Notes under the pieces: model-generated
Databases searched by the model: none
What the model was told of the DNA's origin: nothing
Seen by the model: only the letters and a program-made list of their open reading frames with translations
Shown here: positions 21,530 through 34,843 of the stretch, in pieces
How the letters are laid out: each line of letters opens with the position of its first letter
Numbering within the stretch: the first letter of the stretch is position 1
Position numbers and translations under genes: made by a program
Assembly: GCA_015680685.1 (NCBI GenBank)
Contig: MNCI01013742.1
Span: 143,397-207,396 of the forward strand
Direction of reading: 5' to 3'
Length of the DNA stretch: 64,000 nt
Source of the DNA: Gnetum montanum
Taxonomy: Eukaryota > Streptophyta > Gnetopsida > Gnetales > Gnetaceae

Positions 21530-23115
21530 CAATAGGTAGGGAAACCAATCCCAACCATAAATGGGGTTGAGGAGCCAAACACTAATGACATCTTCCCCAC
21601 AAACAAATCCCCAATCACAATGGTTGAAACCAATGATTCTAGAATGAAAGGCACAGAAATGGAATTAGCAAACATCTCCCTGATTCATCCCCATAGGGTC
21701 GACAGCCCCAAGAAGAAAGATATACCATCATTGTGACAAACTCATGTTAAGGAAGCCTTGGATAGGATTGTGGCAAGGATGCAAAGCACTCTCAAGCATT
21801 TCTCATGCAACAAGTAGAATGCAGTGAAGTGATGAAGTTCATCTCACAGGTTTAGGAACCCCTACAAGAGATGTTCACTTCTTCCCTTCGTTTGAGACTA
21901 GGGAGCTTAGTTTATTCTTCTGCAAGAAACAAAGCTTCTTCTGCATAAGGAATCTCATCTTCAATGATGCGGCTCGTTCATCCTCATCATTCCTTCCAAA
22001 AACAGGGAAGAAGAACTTGCAATCATTAATAAGTGGCCCGTAAACCTGATCTCTGGTTCTATTTGGTTTATTAATTGCTACTTCCCAAATGCACAATTGT
22101 GGATTTCAAACTTCTACAACCCACAATCCCTAGAATAGAGATATAGAGCCCTCACCAAAATGGCCACAGATATTCCTACTAATGTTCATTGGCTGGTGAG
22201 GGATGATTTTAACCAGAGACTATATCAATGGAAAATACAAGGGGAACAAATGGCTATCATAGGCATTCAGTAGATTATCCAATTCATGAATTGACATGAA
22301 CTAGAAGATATCTCAATCAGGGTTGTAAGCAGTCCAATAGGTGATCGCTCTAACACTAGGTTCTCACCAAGATTGATCATTTCTGGATGACATCCACTCT
22401 TGTTCAGAACAGTACCCCTGTGCTCCTTGGTCTCCCCATGCTGCATCAGATTATAGGCCTCTTACTATCCTTCTTCATGGACACACCAAGAAAAGCCTCA
22501 TTCAGATTTGAGCATTTCTGGCTCTCTGAGGATATCATCTATAAGCAGGTTGCTAGTCTTTGGGTCTCCTGTGCCAACATTCAGGATCCAAAGGATTTTC
22601 TCACCAATGTGCTTCAAAAACTTAAAAGCTTCGTTAAAAATTGGAAATTCCTGGATAAGAGCTTCGACAGAAACAGAAAAAGAGTCCAGAGGTATGGGAC
22701 CAAGAACTTCCCCTTTTGCTGGAATTACACCAATTAGAAAGGGATGAAGAATGTTAGAAAATGTTCCAGAATCACATTGCTGAAGGGGATTGCCAACCCA
22801 AATTCTTCGTTCATATGACACAAGCACTCAGGGCGGCTAATATGATCTCCTCTATCACTGCTGGTGAAAGAGTAGTAAACAAAGAAGAAGATATTAGAGC
22901 ATGCTCTGAAACATACCTAGAAAACTAGACGGGGAAGAAGACAACCCATTTATCTGTTCCCATTGATAAGTGTGTTACTGCTGATGACAACAAAAACGTT
23001 TTCAGGCCTATCTAGTAGCAAAGGTGTGGGATTCCATAAACTCCATGAAGAACGATACAGCGCTGGGTCTAGGGCTGTGGCCCGTAGAATTTTAGTTTGA
23101 GTGCACAAAAGATCC
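21530..23115 (+). mobile_element. LINE fragment: endonuclease to first RT motif, 3' end missing
   Basis: The plus strand carries endonuclease segments (NFYNPQSLE, then VHWLVRDDFNQRLYQWK), with the G-D-F-N motif altered to D-D-F-N, at about 22080-22260. The linker follows (FRFEHFWLSEDIIYKQVASL and DPKDFLTNVLQKLKSFVKNW; 22500-22680), then the first RT block (SMKNDTALGLGLWPVEF, about 23040-23100). Similarity then stops, about 220 bp from exon 3. The loss of the 3' end instead of the 5' end is unusual. It is decayed and divergent. Confidence 0.7.
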
Positions 23116-23334
23116 AGCACAGTAAAAATATTTTTCTTTGATAAAAGCTATTTTCAGTTGTTTCACTTTGCAAACCACATTCTGAACTGTTATGATCGAC
23201 ATTTATTTTCATCGAAATACAGTGGCTGATTTATTTTTTGAATCATTAACATAGAATAAAAACCATTTGTGCTTTCAAAATTTATAGAGAAATAACAGGT
23301 TCAAAGCAACTATCTAGGACCATGAACACTGCAC

Positions 23335-23420
23335 CTGAGCCATCACATTCCTGTAACTATAGGATTGAGTTGGTGCACCATGCAAAAAAACAATTGTTCC
23401 ACATTCAGCACATGATGAAC
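23335..23420 (-). CDS. Alpha/beta-hydrolase-fold protein, exon 3
   Basis: This 86-bp exon encodes SSCAECGTIVFLHGAPTQ followed by SYSYRNVMAQ. The acceptor is GATTACAG before 23420 and the donor is GTGCAG from 23334. It completes the split Gly of exon 2 and ends in phase 0. IVFLHGAPTQSYSYR is the HG oxyanion-loop segment of alpha/beta hydrolases (His at about residue 108 of the joined protein). A truncated LINE ends about 220 bp from it, at 23115. Neither splice site is disturbed. Confidence 0.92.
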
Positions 23421-23955
23421 CTGTAATCAAAATAACATTCGAATTTCTCATGTTCAGATTCAATCTAATGTGCATTTCTTTGGTTCAGATGAGGAAACAA
23501 AGCTTGCAAAGATTTCATGACAGGTAACAAAGGAATTGTAAAGGCTAAAGAAATCCAAATATGTGATAAACTAGGATTATAAATTAACTGACGAAGCAAT
23601 TAGAGAAGAAGCAACATTTAAAAATGGGTCCTTCATTTCAATTTTCAACCACTATTCAAAATTGATACACTAGGATAAAATATGGCTGTTTTAAATATAT
23701 TTCCATTTCTTCAACCAGTTAGCAACAAATTGGTACAAACCTAATAACTTGGAGGTTGATATTCATGGTAATGAACATTAGCATTATTTATATAACCTGC
23801 GCTGGAAAAGGTTGACAAGTCATCAAATTCATATAAATATTTGGAAAATTTCAAAAATATAAACAATTTAAAATCCATTTTTTCAAAGTACCTATGTAGT
23901 GCCCTATAGTTGTACAGGTGACCTTAGTACTCTATTAAGTACTTAGACTTTAACT

Positions 23956-23976
23956 TATATATATATATATATATAT
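23956..23976. repeat. (TA)n microsatellite
   Basis: About ten TA units lie in intron 2, just outside the 3' end of LINE copy C. Confidence 0.9.
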
Positions 23977-25375
23977 TATTTAAAATAGTGCTGGGAAATT
24001 TTTTTGGAAAATGATCGAGCGATTTTATTCCAAAAAATAATGTACAAATGTACACAAAAGATCATCGACCTGAGTCGACACAACCCATCCATGTGACCCA
24101 ATGGTCACCAGCAACATACCACATAATCACCCATGTGCCAACACAGCGTAGCCCTCTCACCTTGCCCAATGACCCTCACTCCAGATATGCAACCCTTGTT
24201 CCCAAGAGTAGGATGCAAACATGCCACATACACCCTAGAATACCCAAGACCGTAGCACTACTTGTCCGTGTCCATCCCCGCACTACTACATCATATGGTC
24301 TCGGCAAACCACGATTTGGATCCCCGACTCTCAGCCACAACTGAGGCCTTTGAGCCATTAGTGCCAGTGATAGTCTACTGTCCAGTCAACCCCAGCCCAA
24401 GCATCATTTGCTAATTCTCTGCTCTGAGCTACGCCAGTCTCATCCAGTGCTCTAAAATCACTGCCCCCACCCACCCGAGGTACTACAGGTGTGATTCATG
24501 TGCTTCTCTACACGCCTCCTGCCGCATGTTCTCCCACCTAAGCTGCCACCGTGCCCACTTGTCCAGCCATGCCTGCTCAACCACCAAGTAGCACTCTTCT
24601 AGCAACCGTTCCTCCATGGTTGTGGACGTTTTTGCTCCCAATGCCCTTCATCTTAGTGCCTTGGTGGTGCAACACCTATGCCCTGTCAGACATCCCTTGG
24701 CATCGCCTTCTTTGGTACATGATTGTTGGCACCTGGTGAACAATCAATACACCCCCGTGCCATAGTGCAAGAATTACTCCAAAGTGCTGCCCCAACCACC
24801 TCCTACACAGAGATTCCTAGAAAAAATAGGGCAAGTTTACCGAGGAGGAGAAAAGTGAAATGCACCCCCACCATTTTGTGGGCGTACCCAGATTGCACAA
24901 AATACCTCTCCACCAAGAGCAGTGCCTCTCTCTAAACCCCTTGTAACTTGGACTTCCAGATATGCTTGCTAGCAATCTTAGGAATATGTCTTGCGAAGAA
25001 CTCCCTCGCATCATCTTGGGCCCTCACAACCAGCGCCACAACTTCCATTGCATCCTCCACCCCTAACGCAGCGACCAACGTTTGCACCATAATTTTAATC
25101 CTCCTACCCCTGTATTGTGTGGTATCTCCCACCCAATTGTTGTAGAACTACTGAGTAGGCAAGTTTTGCTCTCCCTCCATGCACTTGAGCATCTCCACCC
25201 ACCCCATCCGTTTCACCATCATCCATTATTCAAGCAATCTAGAAAATTTTGTCCATGATGGTTCAAAAAGTAGCCATTGCTCCATGGCCTCCTTCCACAA
25301 CCCACATGCCTCTTGGACCACCACCACAGCTAAAGGAATTGGCGATCCTCGACAAATCATAGAATTCCTACATTT

Positions 25376-27060
25376 TCACAAGACCCATAGCATAGCAAGG
25401 TGCAAGGAGTCTCCATGAAAACTTGCAGTGGCAAATATATTGGCAGCTAGCCACACCTCTTGAGAAAACCTACAATCAGAGATGAGATGATGCAACATTT
25501 CAGGCACCTCCTGGCAGCATGGACAGCTGGCATCCATCCTAATCCCTCTCTCTCTCAACGTGGCACTCACTAGTAGTGCCCTATGCTTCAGCAACCATCC
25601 GAACACCTTGATCTTTTCAGGGAGCCGACCCTTCCAGATTGCAACCCATCCCTCTTCCTACGGGTACTAGAACTTGACCAATTCCTTTGGGTGTTGCCCC
25701 AACATTCCGAATTGCTGCACCACAGCAACATGACAACAAAAATTCTTCCAAAGTTGTGAGCACTCCAGATGCATCTCCCATCTCTGATATTTCTACCGCA
25801 ACATCTGCACCCACGGTGCTGCCCCCTCACTCTACCCCATGTACCTATTCATTAGACAATGTGTGCCCAATGCCATCTTGTCTCCAAATCCCAAAATACT
25901 AATGCCTCCTACCAGTTTGGGCCACACTATGACCATCCACAACACTAGGTACATTTTCTTGTCCCCTTTACCTCCTAACCACATGAACTCCCTCACAATG
26001 CTATCAATCTTTTACACCACTGTGGCCGGAGGTGTTGCCATGGATGCTATAAACCCGGCTATTGCCATCAGGATTGTAGCAGCCAACACCATCTTCTCCA
26101 CTACTATACCTTCTCTATCAATCTCTAGCAAGTCCCCTACCTATTCCAATCAAAAATAGGCATTCCCAAATATGTGTCATGAACCTAGCCAGGTAGAATA
26201 CCCAACATCTATATAATTTTGGCCTAGACCCTTCCCTACATGTGGGTGCAATAGATGGTTGATTTTCCTTTATTAACTTCTAGGCCTATCTCCCTCTACA
26301 TCCTCTCCATTGCCGGTAACAAGGCTATAGCTTGCAACACCACAACCCTAGATAACACCATCGTGTCATCTACATAATGGGCTACCACACTATGTACTCC
26401 AGCAACCTGCAGCCACTAAACACCTTCATCAAGGCAATAACCTTTAAACAAGTCCATGACCATGATAAAAAGGAGCAATGACATCGGATCCCCATGCCTC
26501 AACCCACACATTATTCTAGCGAACCCATAGAGCCTCCCATCTATGTCAAGGGAATACTTGCCACTTCATTGCATTTGAATGCAAAGATTGACAAACTTTG
26601 CATTGAAGCCCTTTGCTATCATTACCGTCCCCTCCAACTCACAATGACATAAGCCTTGGTTATGTCCAGTTTGATGCACATGCCTAGAAATCTAGCCCTC
26701 TTAACTAACTGCAAGATCTCTTACAAGAGTAACACCTAGTCCTGCAGGTACCTACCCTTAACGAACCTCGCATGATTTTCTCCAACTAGCAATTTGGAGA
26801 AAACATGAAGCAGTGTATTGCAAACCCTAATAGGCTGAAAATGTCCTGGTGCTATCGATTTTGGGACCTTGGGTAGTAGTACCACCCTAGAGCAATTGAT
26901 TTCTCTCCTAACCTGCTGCCAACTGAGCATACCGTTGTATGCATCCAGAAAATTGAATCCCACAAGATCCTCATACTCCCTAAAGAATTTAATCGGCCAT
27001 CCATCTAGTCCTGAAGCCTTGTTGGACTACATGGATTTCAAAGCCCACCATAGTTCCTCC
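25376..27060 (-). pseudogene. LINE C reverse transcriptase and zf-RVT
   Basis: RT blocks are NGMLSWQQVRREINCSRVVL and FQPIRVCNTLLHVFSKLLV (26963-26780). The catalytic region reads VAHYVDDTMVLSRVV (about 26390-26340). The zf-RVT motif is at 25606-25450 (LKHRALLVSATLRERGIRMD, then CPCCQEVPEMLHHLISDC), with its C-x2-C, His and Cys all present. Multiple stops and frameshifts break the frame. Confidence 0.85.
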
Positions 27061-27649
27061 CGTGAGAAGGGACGTAGTAAACTGGCATTGTCAACACTTG
27101 TGATGACCCTTGTGATTGGCAAGGAGATCAGTTCCATGGCCTACCATCTCCATATGTCTCCCCAATATTTTTGCAATGCGTCCAACCCCCTCCTGCTGCT
27201 CTGTGGGCCTCCCCCATCAATACCCTATAGCAAATTCTAGATTTTGTTCCTGTGGGCCTTATTTTGTTTGGCCATGGTGAAGAAAAACCATGTATGTTTG
27301 TTCCCTTCTCGCAGCCAAGTCACCCCAACCGCCATTGCCAATAGCTCTCTTTCTCCCTATTCAGCTCCTAGAGTTCCCTAAGTAGCTCCTGCTCTTCAAT
27401 GTCCCCAGCTTCCCCCACTTCCTGCAATCGCTAGATCTCCCGTAATTCCATTTGCAACTATTGTCTATATCCCCAGAAGTTGTACTTGTCATCTAATGCT
27501 CTAGCCTTGATACTATTCTTCAACTCTCGCAACCCATCCCTCAGGAATTGGTGAGGCTCATGTGCCCCAGTGTAATTCCCCCAAATTGCCGCCACCATTG
27601 GTTTCAACCAAGCTTTGTGTAGCCAAGCCTGCTCAAACCTAAAAGGCCT

Positions 27650-28337
27650 AGGCTCCTATCTCTCCCCCAACCAGAACTGGCACAATATGGATTGGTGGTC
27701 CAAAGCTTGTCTCCTTTCCCTCCCCCGTGATGTCGTATTCCAACATGAGGCGCTCACACACCCAAACCCAAGCGATCCTAGACTGGACGTGATCAGTGCC
27801 CCTTCGACAATTACTTCAAGTGAACTTACACCCCATGATCTCTAGGTCAACCAGCTCATATTGACAGAGAAACTTGAGACATTCCTCAGCCCCTAATGGA
27901 TCAGTATAGTCATGTCCAAATTTTTCCCAGCAATAGAGCCACTAGTTGAAATCTCCCAACAACAGCCATCTAGCAGGATTGGGGATGACCCCTGCCACCC
28001 GTCTAAGCTCCTACGTTCGAATCTCCCAATTCTACACCCCATAAAAATTTGTTATTCAGAGATCCACTTGTGGCACATGGATAGTTTGACTCCAATCAGA
28101 ATCATCAACAAAATTGATTGGTATTTTGGCCAAAATGGCCAGATCTCCTACACATCCCCTACTGGGCACCATCTCAGTTGTCCATCCCTCCCAAATCAAC
28201 AACTTCCTTTCGGTCCTTTGGACCTTGGTTTCTTGTAAGCAAACAATCTCATAGCCTACCTCCCTAACCATCATTCGTAGGGTATGTCTTTTGTACGAGG
28301 TACCCTAGCCCTGGCAATTCCAGGTCAACACCTTCAT
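27650..28337 (-). pseudogene. LINE C endonuclease
   Basis: It begins at an ATG at 28337 (MKVLTWNCQG) and then reads VGYEIVCLQETKVQ, LAILAKIPI, ITNFYGV, WLLLGDFN and LVDLEIMGCKFT. These are the standard N-C, Q-E-T-K, N-x-Y-G and G-D-F-N motifs of the LINE endonuclease domain in order. TAG stops follow NCQG and GDFN, so it cannot be translated intact. Confidence 0.85.
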
Positions 28338-29436
28338 GGAGATGTAGACACATGACAGTGGTACACCTCCTGCAGCATTCGCTACACCCCCAATCCAAAT
28401 CCCGCTATGTCAATTTCTTGCACACAGTAATTTTATTGGGCCATCCAATCTTGTTCTTTGGCCTAAGAACCACTGCTCCTAGTTGTCCCTATGCCTTCCT
28501 AGGCTGAAGGTCCTACATTTTTGGCTTTGCAGAACCCCAACCAACTGTAATCCACTCCCCCAATGGGGGTAATTCCAATGTTGAGCCCTACACAGCAATC
28601 CTAGGAACCAACGAGGTGTAGGGAGAGCCCAGAACCTCCTCCATCTCCTCACATGCACATGCCCCCTCAGCTATGCCACTAGCTTGCAACGGCAATGCAA
28701 CTCCTCGTCCACCCGAGGCTATGCATTTCCCTTTGTCTACCTTTGTCCATCTCCCCTCCCTGCCACAGTTTGAGCTTGTGGGTGTTTTGCCTAAGGTCCT
28801 CCATTTGTCATGGTATCCGATCCCTACCTCATTATTTGGCCTTTCTTGCCCACAAGACTCCAGCCCATGGCAACATTCGCTGATCCTCTGCAACAATTAG
28901 ATTCGGAGTGTCACATGCCACAGATTTTGCACCTCTGGTGTCCCTCCCTGCACACAAGCAAGCTTTCAAATTTTACTCAAATTTTCTCTACTATGCCCAC
29001 AGTGTCTAGCACTATCACCTCAACCAAATCCTCTGTCCTCAACAACCTTTACACATAGAAATGGATGTAGCCCATTCGATCCATGAACTTTGTGAATGCA
29101 TTGAATTTGATAAATTTCCCAAACAGTCCCACCAGAGACTTCAAGAACCCTGCTTCCCAGTACTCCAGCAATAGATCAAACAGCTGGATCCAAACCGGCG
29201 CCTAATCGAACAGACTACTGTCTTGATGCACCCTTGGTCACCAAGGGGCCAAGGCAAGTCCGTAGGCATCATAAAACCACGCACCCCCAAGCAGCACCCT
29301 GTCGCGGTCTTCCACCATCACAAACGTGAACAGCACTTGATCCTCTGCCAACCCCCAAACACGGACGTCTTCCAAGCCCCAAGTCAGTTTGACCCATTTT
29401 TGGATTAGATCTAGGTGCATTTAATGTTGGGAAATT

Positions 29437-31386
29437 AATGTAATGTGGATCCATGGTTTATTTTGACATTTAGTTAGAAGTTGTAATTGACTGAATATTT
29501 AATTAATTACAATATGTCAAATCCAAAGTTGTTGGATCACACTCAAATTTGGTGGATGAATTCAATTTTACAAAGTATAAATGTACAATTAGTTTCTCAA
29601 TTTGAGTCTTAGATTTTGAGATTTTCATGTGAAATAATTTTAAAAAGTACCTTGTGGAACCATATTTTTCTTAATTCAATTAAAATATTAGTTTCTAGCA
29701 TGGTAGCTATGGCATGTTTATGCTCATTATGACTAGCTTGACATGTGTAAAATGTTGGATGTACAAAAAGTTTAATATCAATTATTTTTTTCTAGATAAA
29801 TTATAAGAAATGTGGAAAATAGATAAAAGGCCAAAAAAAATAGAAACCCTCATAGCTTATAAAAGAAAAGGTGACTTGAAACAAGATAGAAAGGTAGGAT
29901 CATACAAAAAGTCAATGTGGGATATTAATGTATGTTTTATGACATGCTCATGATTATATCTATTTTTTAATATACTAATTGTCCACTTCATATTAATGAC
30001 TGGAAAAGGGACAAAGGACTCATTTAATAGGAGCCATGTGACTCTATTGAGTGTTGTCACTCTCATAGATCCTCTCCCTCATGAGAGCTTGCCTATCCAC
30101 ATCAAGTAGCAATGATGTTAATAGAAAAGGGATTTTTGGAGAACGATTTTTCTAGTCTTTGCCCATTGTGTAAACTTTTGTGCATAAGTCTTTGTCAAAG
30201 CCTTGGGATCTCCTCTACCACGTAAATAGAGGGTGTATGCTCTCATCTTCACATTTTGGAAAAGAGATGAGAAACAATGCTAGTTTTAGGATGAGTAGAG
30301 GAGAGGAAGAGAGAAAAGATAATGCAAGGTTGCTCCTACCTTCTCTTGAGATAAGCACAGAGGTTGTCATAGTGATTCTTGTGAGCTTTGTGAAGGCATA
30401 AGAGGCCAAATTTGATGTTGTTATTCGCGGCTCTTGGTGGCTAATTTGAAAACTGTTGGGGCTGATGCTAGGGTTGCTAGTTGGTGAAATCTACCATGAG
30501 TGATGGTTTACTCATGAGATGAAAAATAAGTAGACCACAAGCCGACCACGAGTCGTGGTATAGCAAACTGTATATACCATGAGTCATGATGAGGTTGTGG
30601 TATATCAAAAATTCTTATTTCTGCTGATTCTCCACTCAGATTTGAAAGGGGATTGAATTGTCAATGTCACCTATATTTTTAGATGATGCTAAGGTGGTAG
30701 CACAAACAAATTAACTTTGAATTTTGATAGAAATTGAATGAAGAAGGTAATGATAACTTTTGATCTCATTGTGATGAAATTCTGAAAATTAAGATGCACA
30801 TCTTGGTTTGAAATGCAATCTGTTGGAATTGGTGACAATAATAACAATTCATGATATAATGTTTACTTGAATTAATGAACTAATATTTAAAAACTTGTTT
30901 GGTAACAACTGAGATTATTTTTTATGAGGAACAAATACTTTATGGAATTTAAACAGGCTGCTGGTAATCTTCCTGTAAATATGCGTTTCTGAGTTTCTGA
31001 TTAATACATCCCAAATTTTTCCCAAAAAAATAATTGCAAAGGGAGAAGAATTGTTGGAAAAAATTCATGACTAATCTTTATTGCTGAAAAAACTGATCAT
31101 TACATCCATGTATGACATTGGAATTTAAAGAGAATGGTTGGGGCCATGCTAAGGGGATTTGAGGAGTCATACCCTAAAGTAAGAAAATAACAATTAATTG
31201 AGACTAAAAAAAAAGAGTACATCCACCCACCAATTCGAAAAAAAAATTAAAAAAAAAGTACATTTGACTTTGATAATGAAAGAGAATCAAGTAAATTTTG
31301 TCTTTGAGTCTTTGTCTTCTTACTGAAGATAAGGTAGCATTGTGCACTAGTACTAACAAAATATTCTTCTCATCTCTATCATCAAT
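29437..31386. other. AT-rich intron 2 sequence
   Basis: This is low-GC sequence with no recognisable exon or domain. A stretch near 30990-31030 (ATTAATACATCCCAAATTTT then AAAAAAA) may be another very short LINE 3' end, but I could not support its boundaries. Confidence 0.45.
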
Positions 31387-31833
31387 ATCATAATTTGGGG
31401 GTTGAGAAGCAGCAATAGAGGAAAGAACAGTACAAAGAGTTACAGGGGGTTGAGGCCTTTATGGCCTCAGAACATCATAGGGCTATTTTAGATGCTGCCC
31501 ATGCATAAGAAAGGCCACATTCCCCCTACACTAGGCTTGCACAACCCATATGATTACGACAAGGTTCACAAGATTCTAGAAAGGGTGTTTCGTATGGTCA
31601 ACCAGGTTTTTGGGATGGGGATTTGAGAATGGGGCCCCAAACACCCAGTTGCCGAACGCTGTTTCTTTCTTTTTCTTGATTCTTGTTATTGGGGGTTGTT
31701 CACCCTATGGGGATTTTCATCCCATCTGTTTTCTAGGGTTTTTCCCTCCCTCTCTTTTTATTGTGATTGCTTCTAATCTATTTTTATGGCTGTAATATAT
31801 ATTCCTGACCTTTTCTCAAAAAAAAATCATAAT
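31387..31833 (+). mobile_element. Short LINE 3' end
   Basis: A 431-bp plus-strand insert (31395-31825) carries the end of the J-like module (FMASEHHRAILDAAHA) and a 3' UTR ending GTAATATATATTCCTGACCT and TTTTCTCAAAAAAAAA. ATCATAAT on both sides (31387-31394, 31826-31833) is a possible 8-bp target-site duplication. It is short enough to be chance. Confidence 0.7.
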
Positions 31834-32699
31834 AAAAAATTGTCAAGACTCAACACAAGGGGCAAACATCATATCCATTGACTAGACACACAACATATGT
31901 TAAGACAATCACTTAGAATCATCTAAGACGGGTGTTGCAAAAACCACCACCATGATCTTTTAGAACAACAAATTGTTTCGAAGGAAGCTACAAAAAATTA
32001 TTGTTCTAAACGTCAGTCGTAGGTTCAATTTATGCGATTGTTACTAACTGGTTTAGCAATGAGAATGGGAAGAATATAACCATAAGTTACCCTGAAAAGT
32101 CATATAAACACGTTGGAAAAAAATGAAGGAATTTCATATGAACAGCAATGGAAACATGACAAAAAAATGTATCAACGCTATATCATAGTTAACAAATAAC
32201 TACATATAGGTAAAAATAACCCCACAAGCTATCAAAGAGCATACCATTTGTTTTATTTTTTTATTTTTTATTTTTTTTTGAGAGAGAGAGAGAGTGTTCG
32301 GGATTATATTACTGGAAATTAAAATACAAGAGAGAAAACAAAATTTGGGTCACCAACAGTGGCCCACACAGGAGACCTCAAGCACCAACAAATGTGAGAG
32401 CCAGAAACCAAGGGCTGCGCCCAAAACCTAAACTCAAGTAAACTGGGAAGGGGACCCCCAACAAGGCCCGGGGGGCTGCTCCCCCATCCGATTGGGGTGC
32501 AAAAAGGGGGGGGGGGGGGGTGTGTGTGTGGTGTTGGTGTGTGTGAGGGGCGCCAAACCACTAAAATCAGACAGTCAAAAATGACATCATCAAACACCAT
32601 GGTACAAGAGGCCAAAGCCACCAGCCAGGGGACAGCGGGAGCTGCAACCAAGCTATGGGCGCATCGGCAGTCTAGGACACGCGCAATGTGGGTGCTCAA

Positions 32700-34250
32700 G
32701 GGCATGGAGGATATCCAACGTGTTACAGTGTAATTCAGAATCCACAAAACTAGCAGCCTATTGAATAGCTTGCATGGCCACCTCCCATCGATTCCGCTCT
32801 TCGACTAATGTCCCCCCATCCAGGTGGAAATGTGTGGACATCCGACGGATGTGTCACCAAAGCTTCCCCCCCCCCCCCCCCCCCCCCCCCCCCCACCCCA
32901 CCCCACGAGCAATCACAGTTGATGTCCAGGATTATGTACGGACAACATCCATCCCCAAGCCATTGGCATGCGCTCTGTTCGTGTGCCCGATCGAGCTGCC
33001 TCTGTCTCTGCCTTTCCTTGTCTTGTTCCCACTCCTGTTGTGCCTGCTCAGCCTCCTCGCGTTCTCTATGAGTAGCCTCTTCCTGAAGCAGCTCCTCCCG
33101 GATTTGAGCACAGATTTTGTCCACCAACCAGGCTTGGGCAGCCTCCACCAACAAGGCTTGTTGCCGGATCAGCTCATGCTCCCACTCTCAAAAACGAGTC
33201 TGCAACTTAGCCTGCACAAGAGCAAGGGCTTTGTCCCATTTGGCTTCCCATTCACATTGCTCATTAGTGTGCGCAATGGCCGCAACTTCTGCTGCCGCAC
33301 AATGCAACTCCTCATCTCATACAACCTCGTGATCTAATGTCCCTCGTGAGGAAACAGCTGGCACCATCATGGGGTTGGAGGCCCTCGGCCCCCAATGGTC
33401 ACCCATCCCTCGGGAGTAAGTCACTACAGGTCCAACCCCCAACAACCTAGGAAGATCTGAAAGGGAGGGTCCAAGTGATGATGACCCCAATTGGGGGGGG
33501 GGGGGGGGGGGGGGGGGTGAACCGGTCCCAACCCTGCTTGAGGCCACACCCCTATTGCCCCCCGCCATAGGGCTAAAATAAGCCCAGAGTGGCGATCCCT
33601 CTTCTACTATTGTAAAGCAACCAAAAAAAAGTGAGGTAAATTAACCCTAGTTCCTAGCTTCAAGCACTTGAGAAAGGCAAAGTGGATACCCTAGAGCTTG
33701 GACCCATTTCCAAATTGTACGAAGAATCGGTCCACCAGATCAGCAACCCAAGCCCAAACAAGTGGCAAGGAGGATTTGGGAACTTATCTACTCTACGTGC
33801 ATGGCACCGGCCTCATGGAAAACAGATTAGCATCCTATAGCCCACAAGTGGTGGGCAAGATGATTTCACCCTCCGCCTGGGCCCCCAGACACCTAGCAAT
33901 CGTAGATTCTGTGATATAATCACTTTAGTACCCTGGAAAAAGGTGTGGTCCTCCTACCAATTGGAGTAGAAAGCATCATCCAAGAGGGCTGGGTCACCCA
34001 CCAGCTGTGATAGGACATTACTCCAGCCGCACCGCTCCACCATTCCCCATAACTCCTCGTTGTCCTGGAACGCCGCACAATCAAGCTCATAGGTCGGCAT
34101 AACCCCCATTGTCATATCGATTCTCTCCATGCAGTCGTGACCCGTGAGACCAGCTACATAGGGTGGGGCAACCAGTGCTGCTAGAAAACTTTATGGTTGT
34201 AGATTTTTCACACCACCCATAAAAGTAAGGTGGCTTGGGAATTACCAGAC
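32700..34250 (-). pseudogene. LINE D C1, coiled coil and J-like module
   Basis: C1 lies at about 34150-33700, decayed. It is followed by a long charged coiled coil (about 33330-33000; QIREELLQEEATHREREEAE and similar) and the J-like module (about 32990-32700). The module reads CPYIILDINCDCSW, then a 29-base C run on the plus strand (32866-32894), then FHLDGG in place of FHPD. The ends match the same modules in copies F and B2. Confidence 0.75.
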
Positions 34251-34843
34251 AGTGTTATCAAGGGAGGCCAGCCCATCGTGTGCCACGTGGCATGCATGTA
34301 GGTAACTGGAAGGCGAAGTGTGGGAAGGTTTCAGGTGCAGTTTCACATAACAAGCAAGTGTCATCGAGATCGAGGCCGCACCTTCATAAATTCATCTATA
34401 CCAACAGTGTGTTACTCTCCAGCAGCCATAGGAAAACTTTAATTTTCTCGGGCAGCCGCCCTTGCCATATCTAATTCCACCCTGACACTGGCGGATACAT
34501 GGCCGAAAGCAAGCAGCGTAGCTCGAAATCCAACCACCCCCTCGCCTGCATTTGCAATACATGGCTGTAGAGTATTCGCCAAGGCCTCAAGTCATACATT
34601 CTCGCCTGCCACCACATGTACTTAGCATTCATGATCCTGATCCACTAGGCCATCTCACCGGTTTGGTAGGTGAAATGAAGTAGTAATCGTTGCTGACCGA
34701 GCATCAATTCATCCTCGAATTTTGAAATCCCCAAACCCCCCGTAGGCTGAGGGCACGCAATTCAGTCCCAACTAGCCAAGTGCAATTTGCACCCCCCCTC
34801 TACCCCCCAATCATACAAAGTGACAAATGAGCTTGTCTATGCC

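Larger units (their letters stand above)
23989..29436 (-). mobile_element. LINE copy C, 5.4 kb, with target-site duplication
   Basis: This is a minus-strand element at 24001-29424, flanked by TGCTGGGAAATT (23989-24000) and TGTTGGGAAATT (29425-29436), a 12-bp duplication with one mismatch. It is 5'-truncated within ORF1. It holds a DUF4283-like part (about 29420-28950), endonuclease, RT, zf-RVT and C1 (25132-24820), then about 800 bp with no coiled coil or J-like module that I can recognise. It belongs with copy E to a subfamily whose C1 motif reads GRRI. It is in intron 2, same strand as the gene. Confidence 0.88.
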
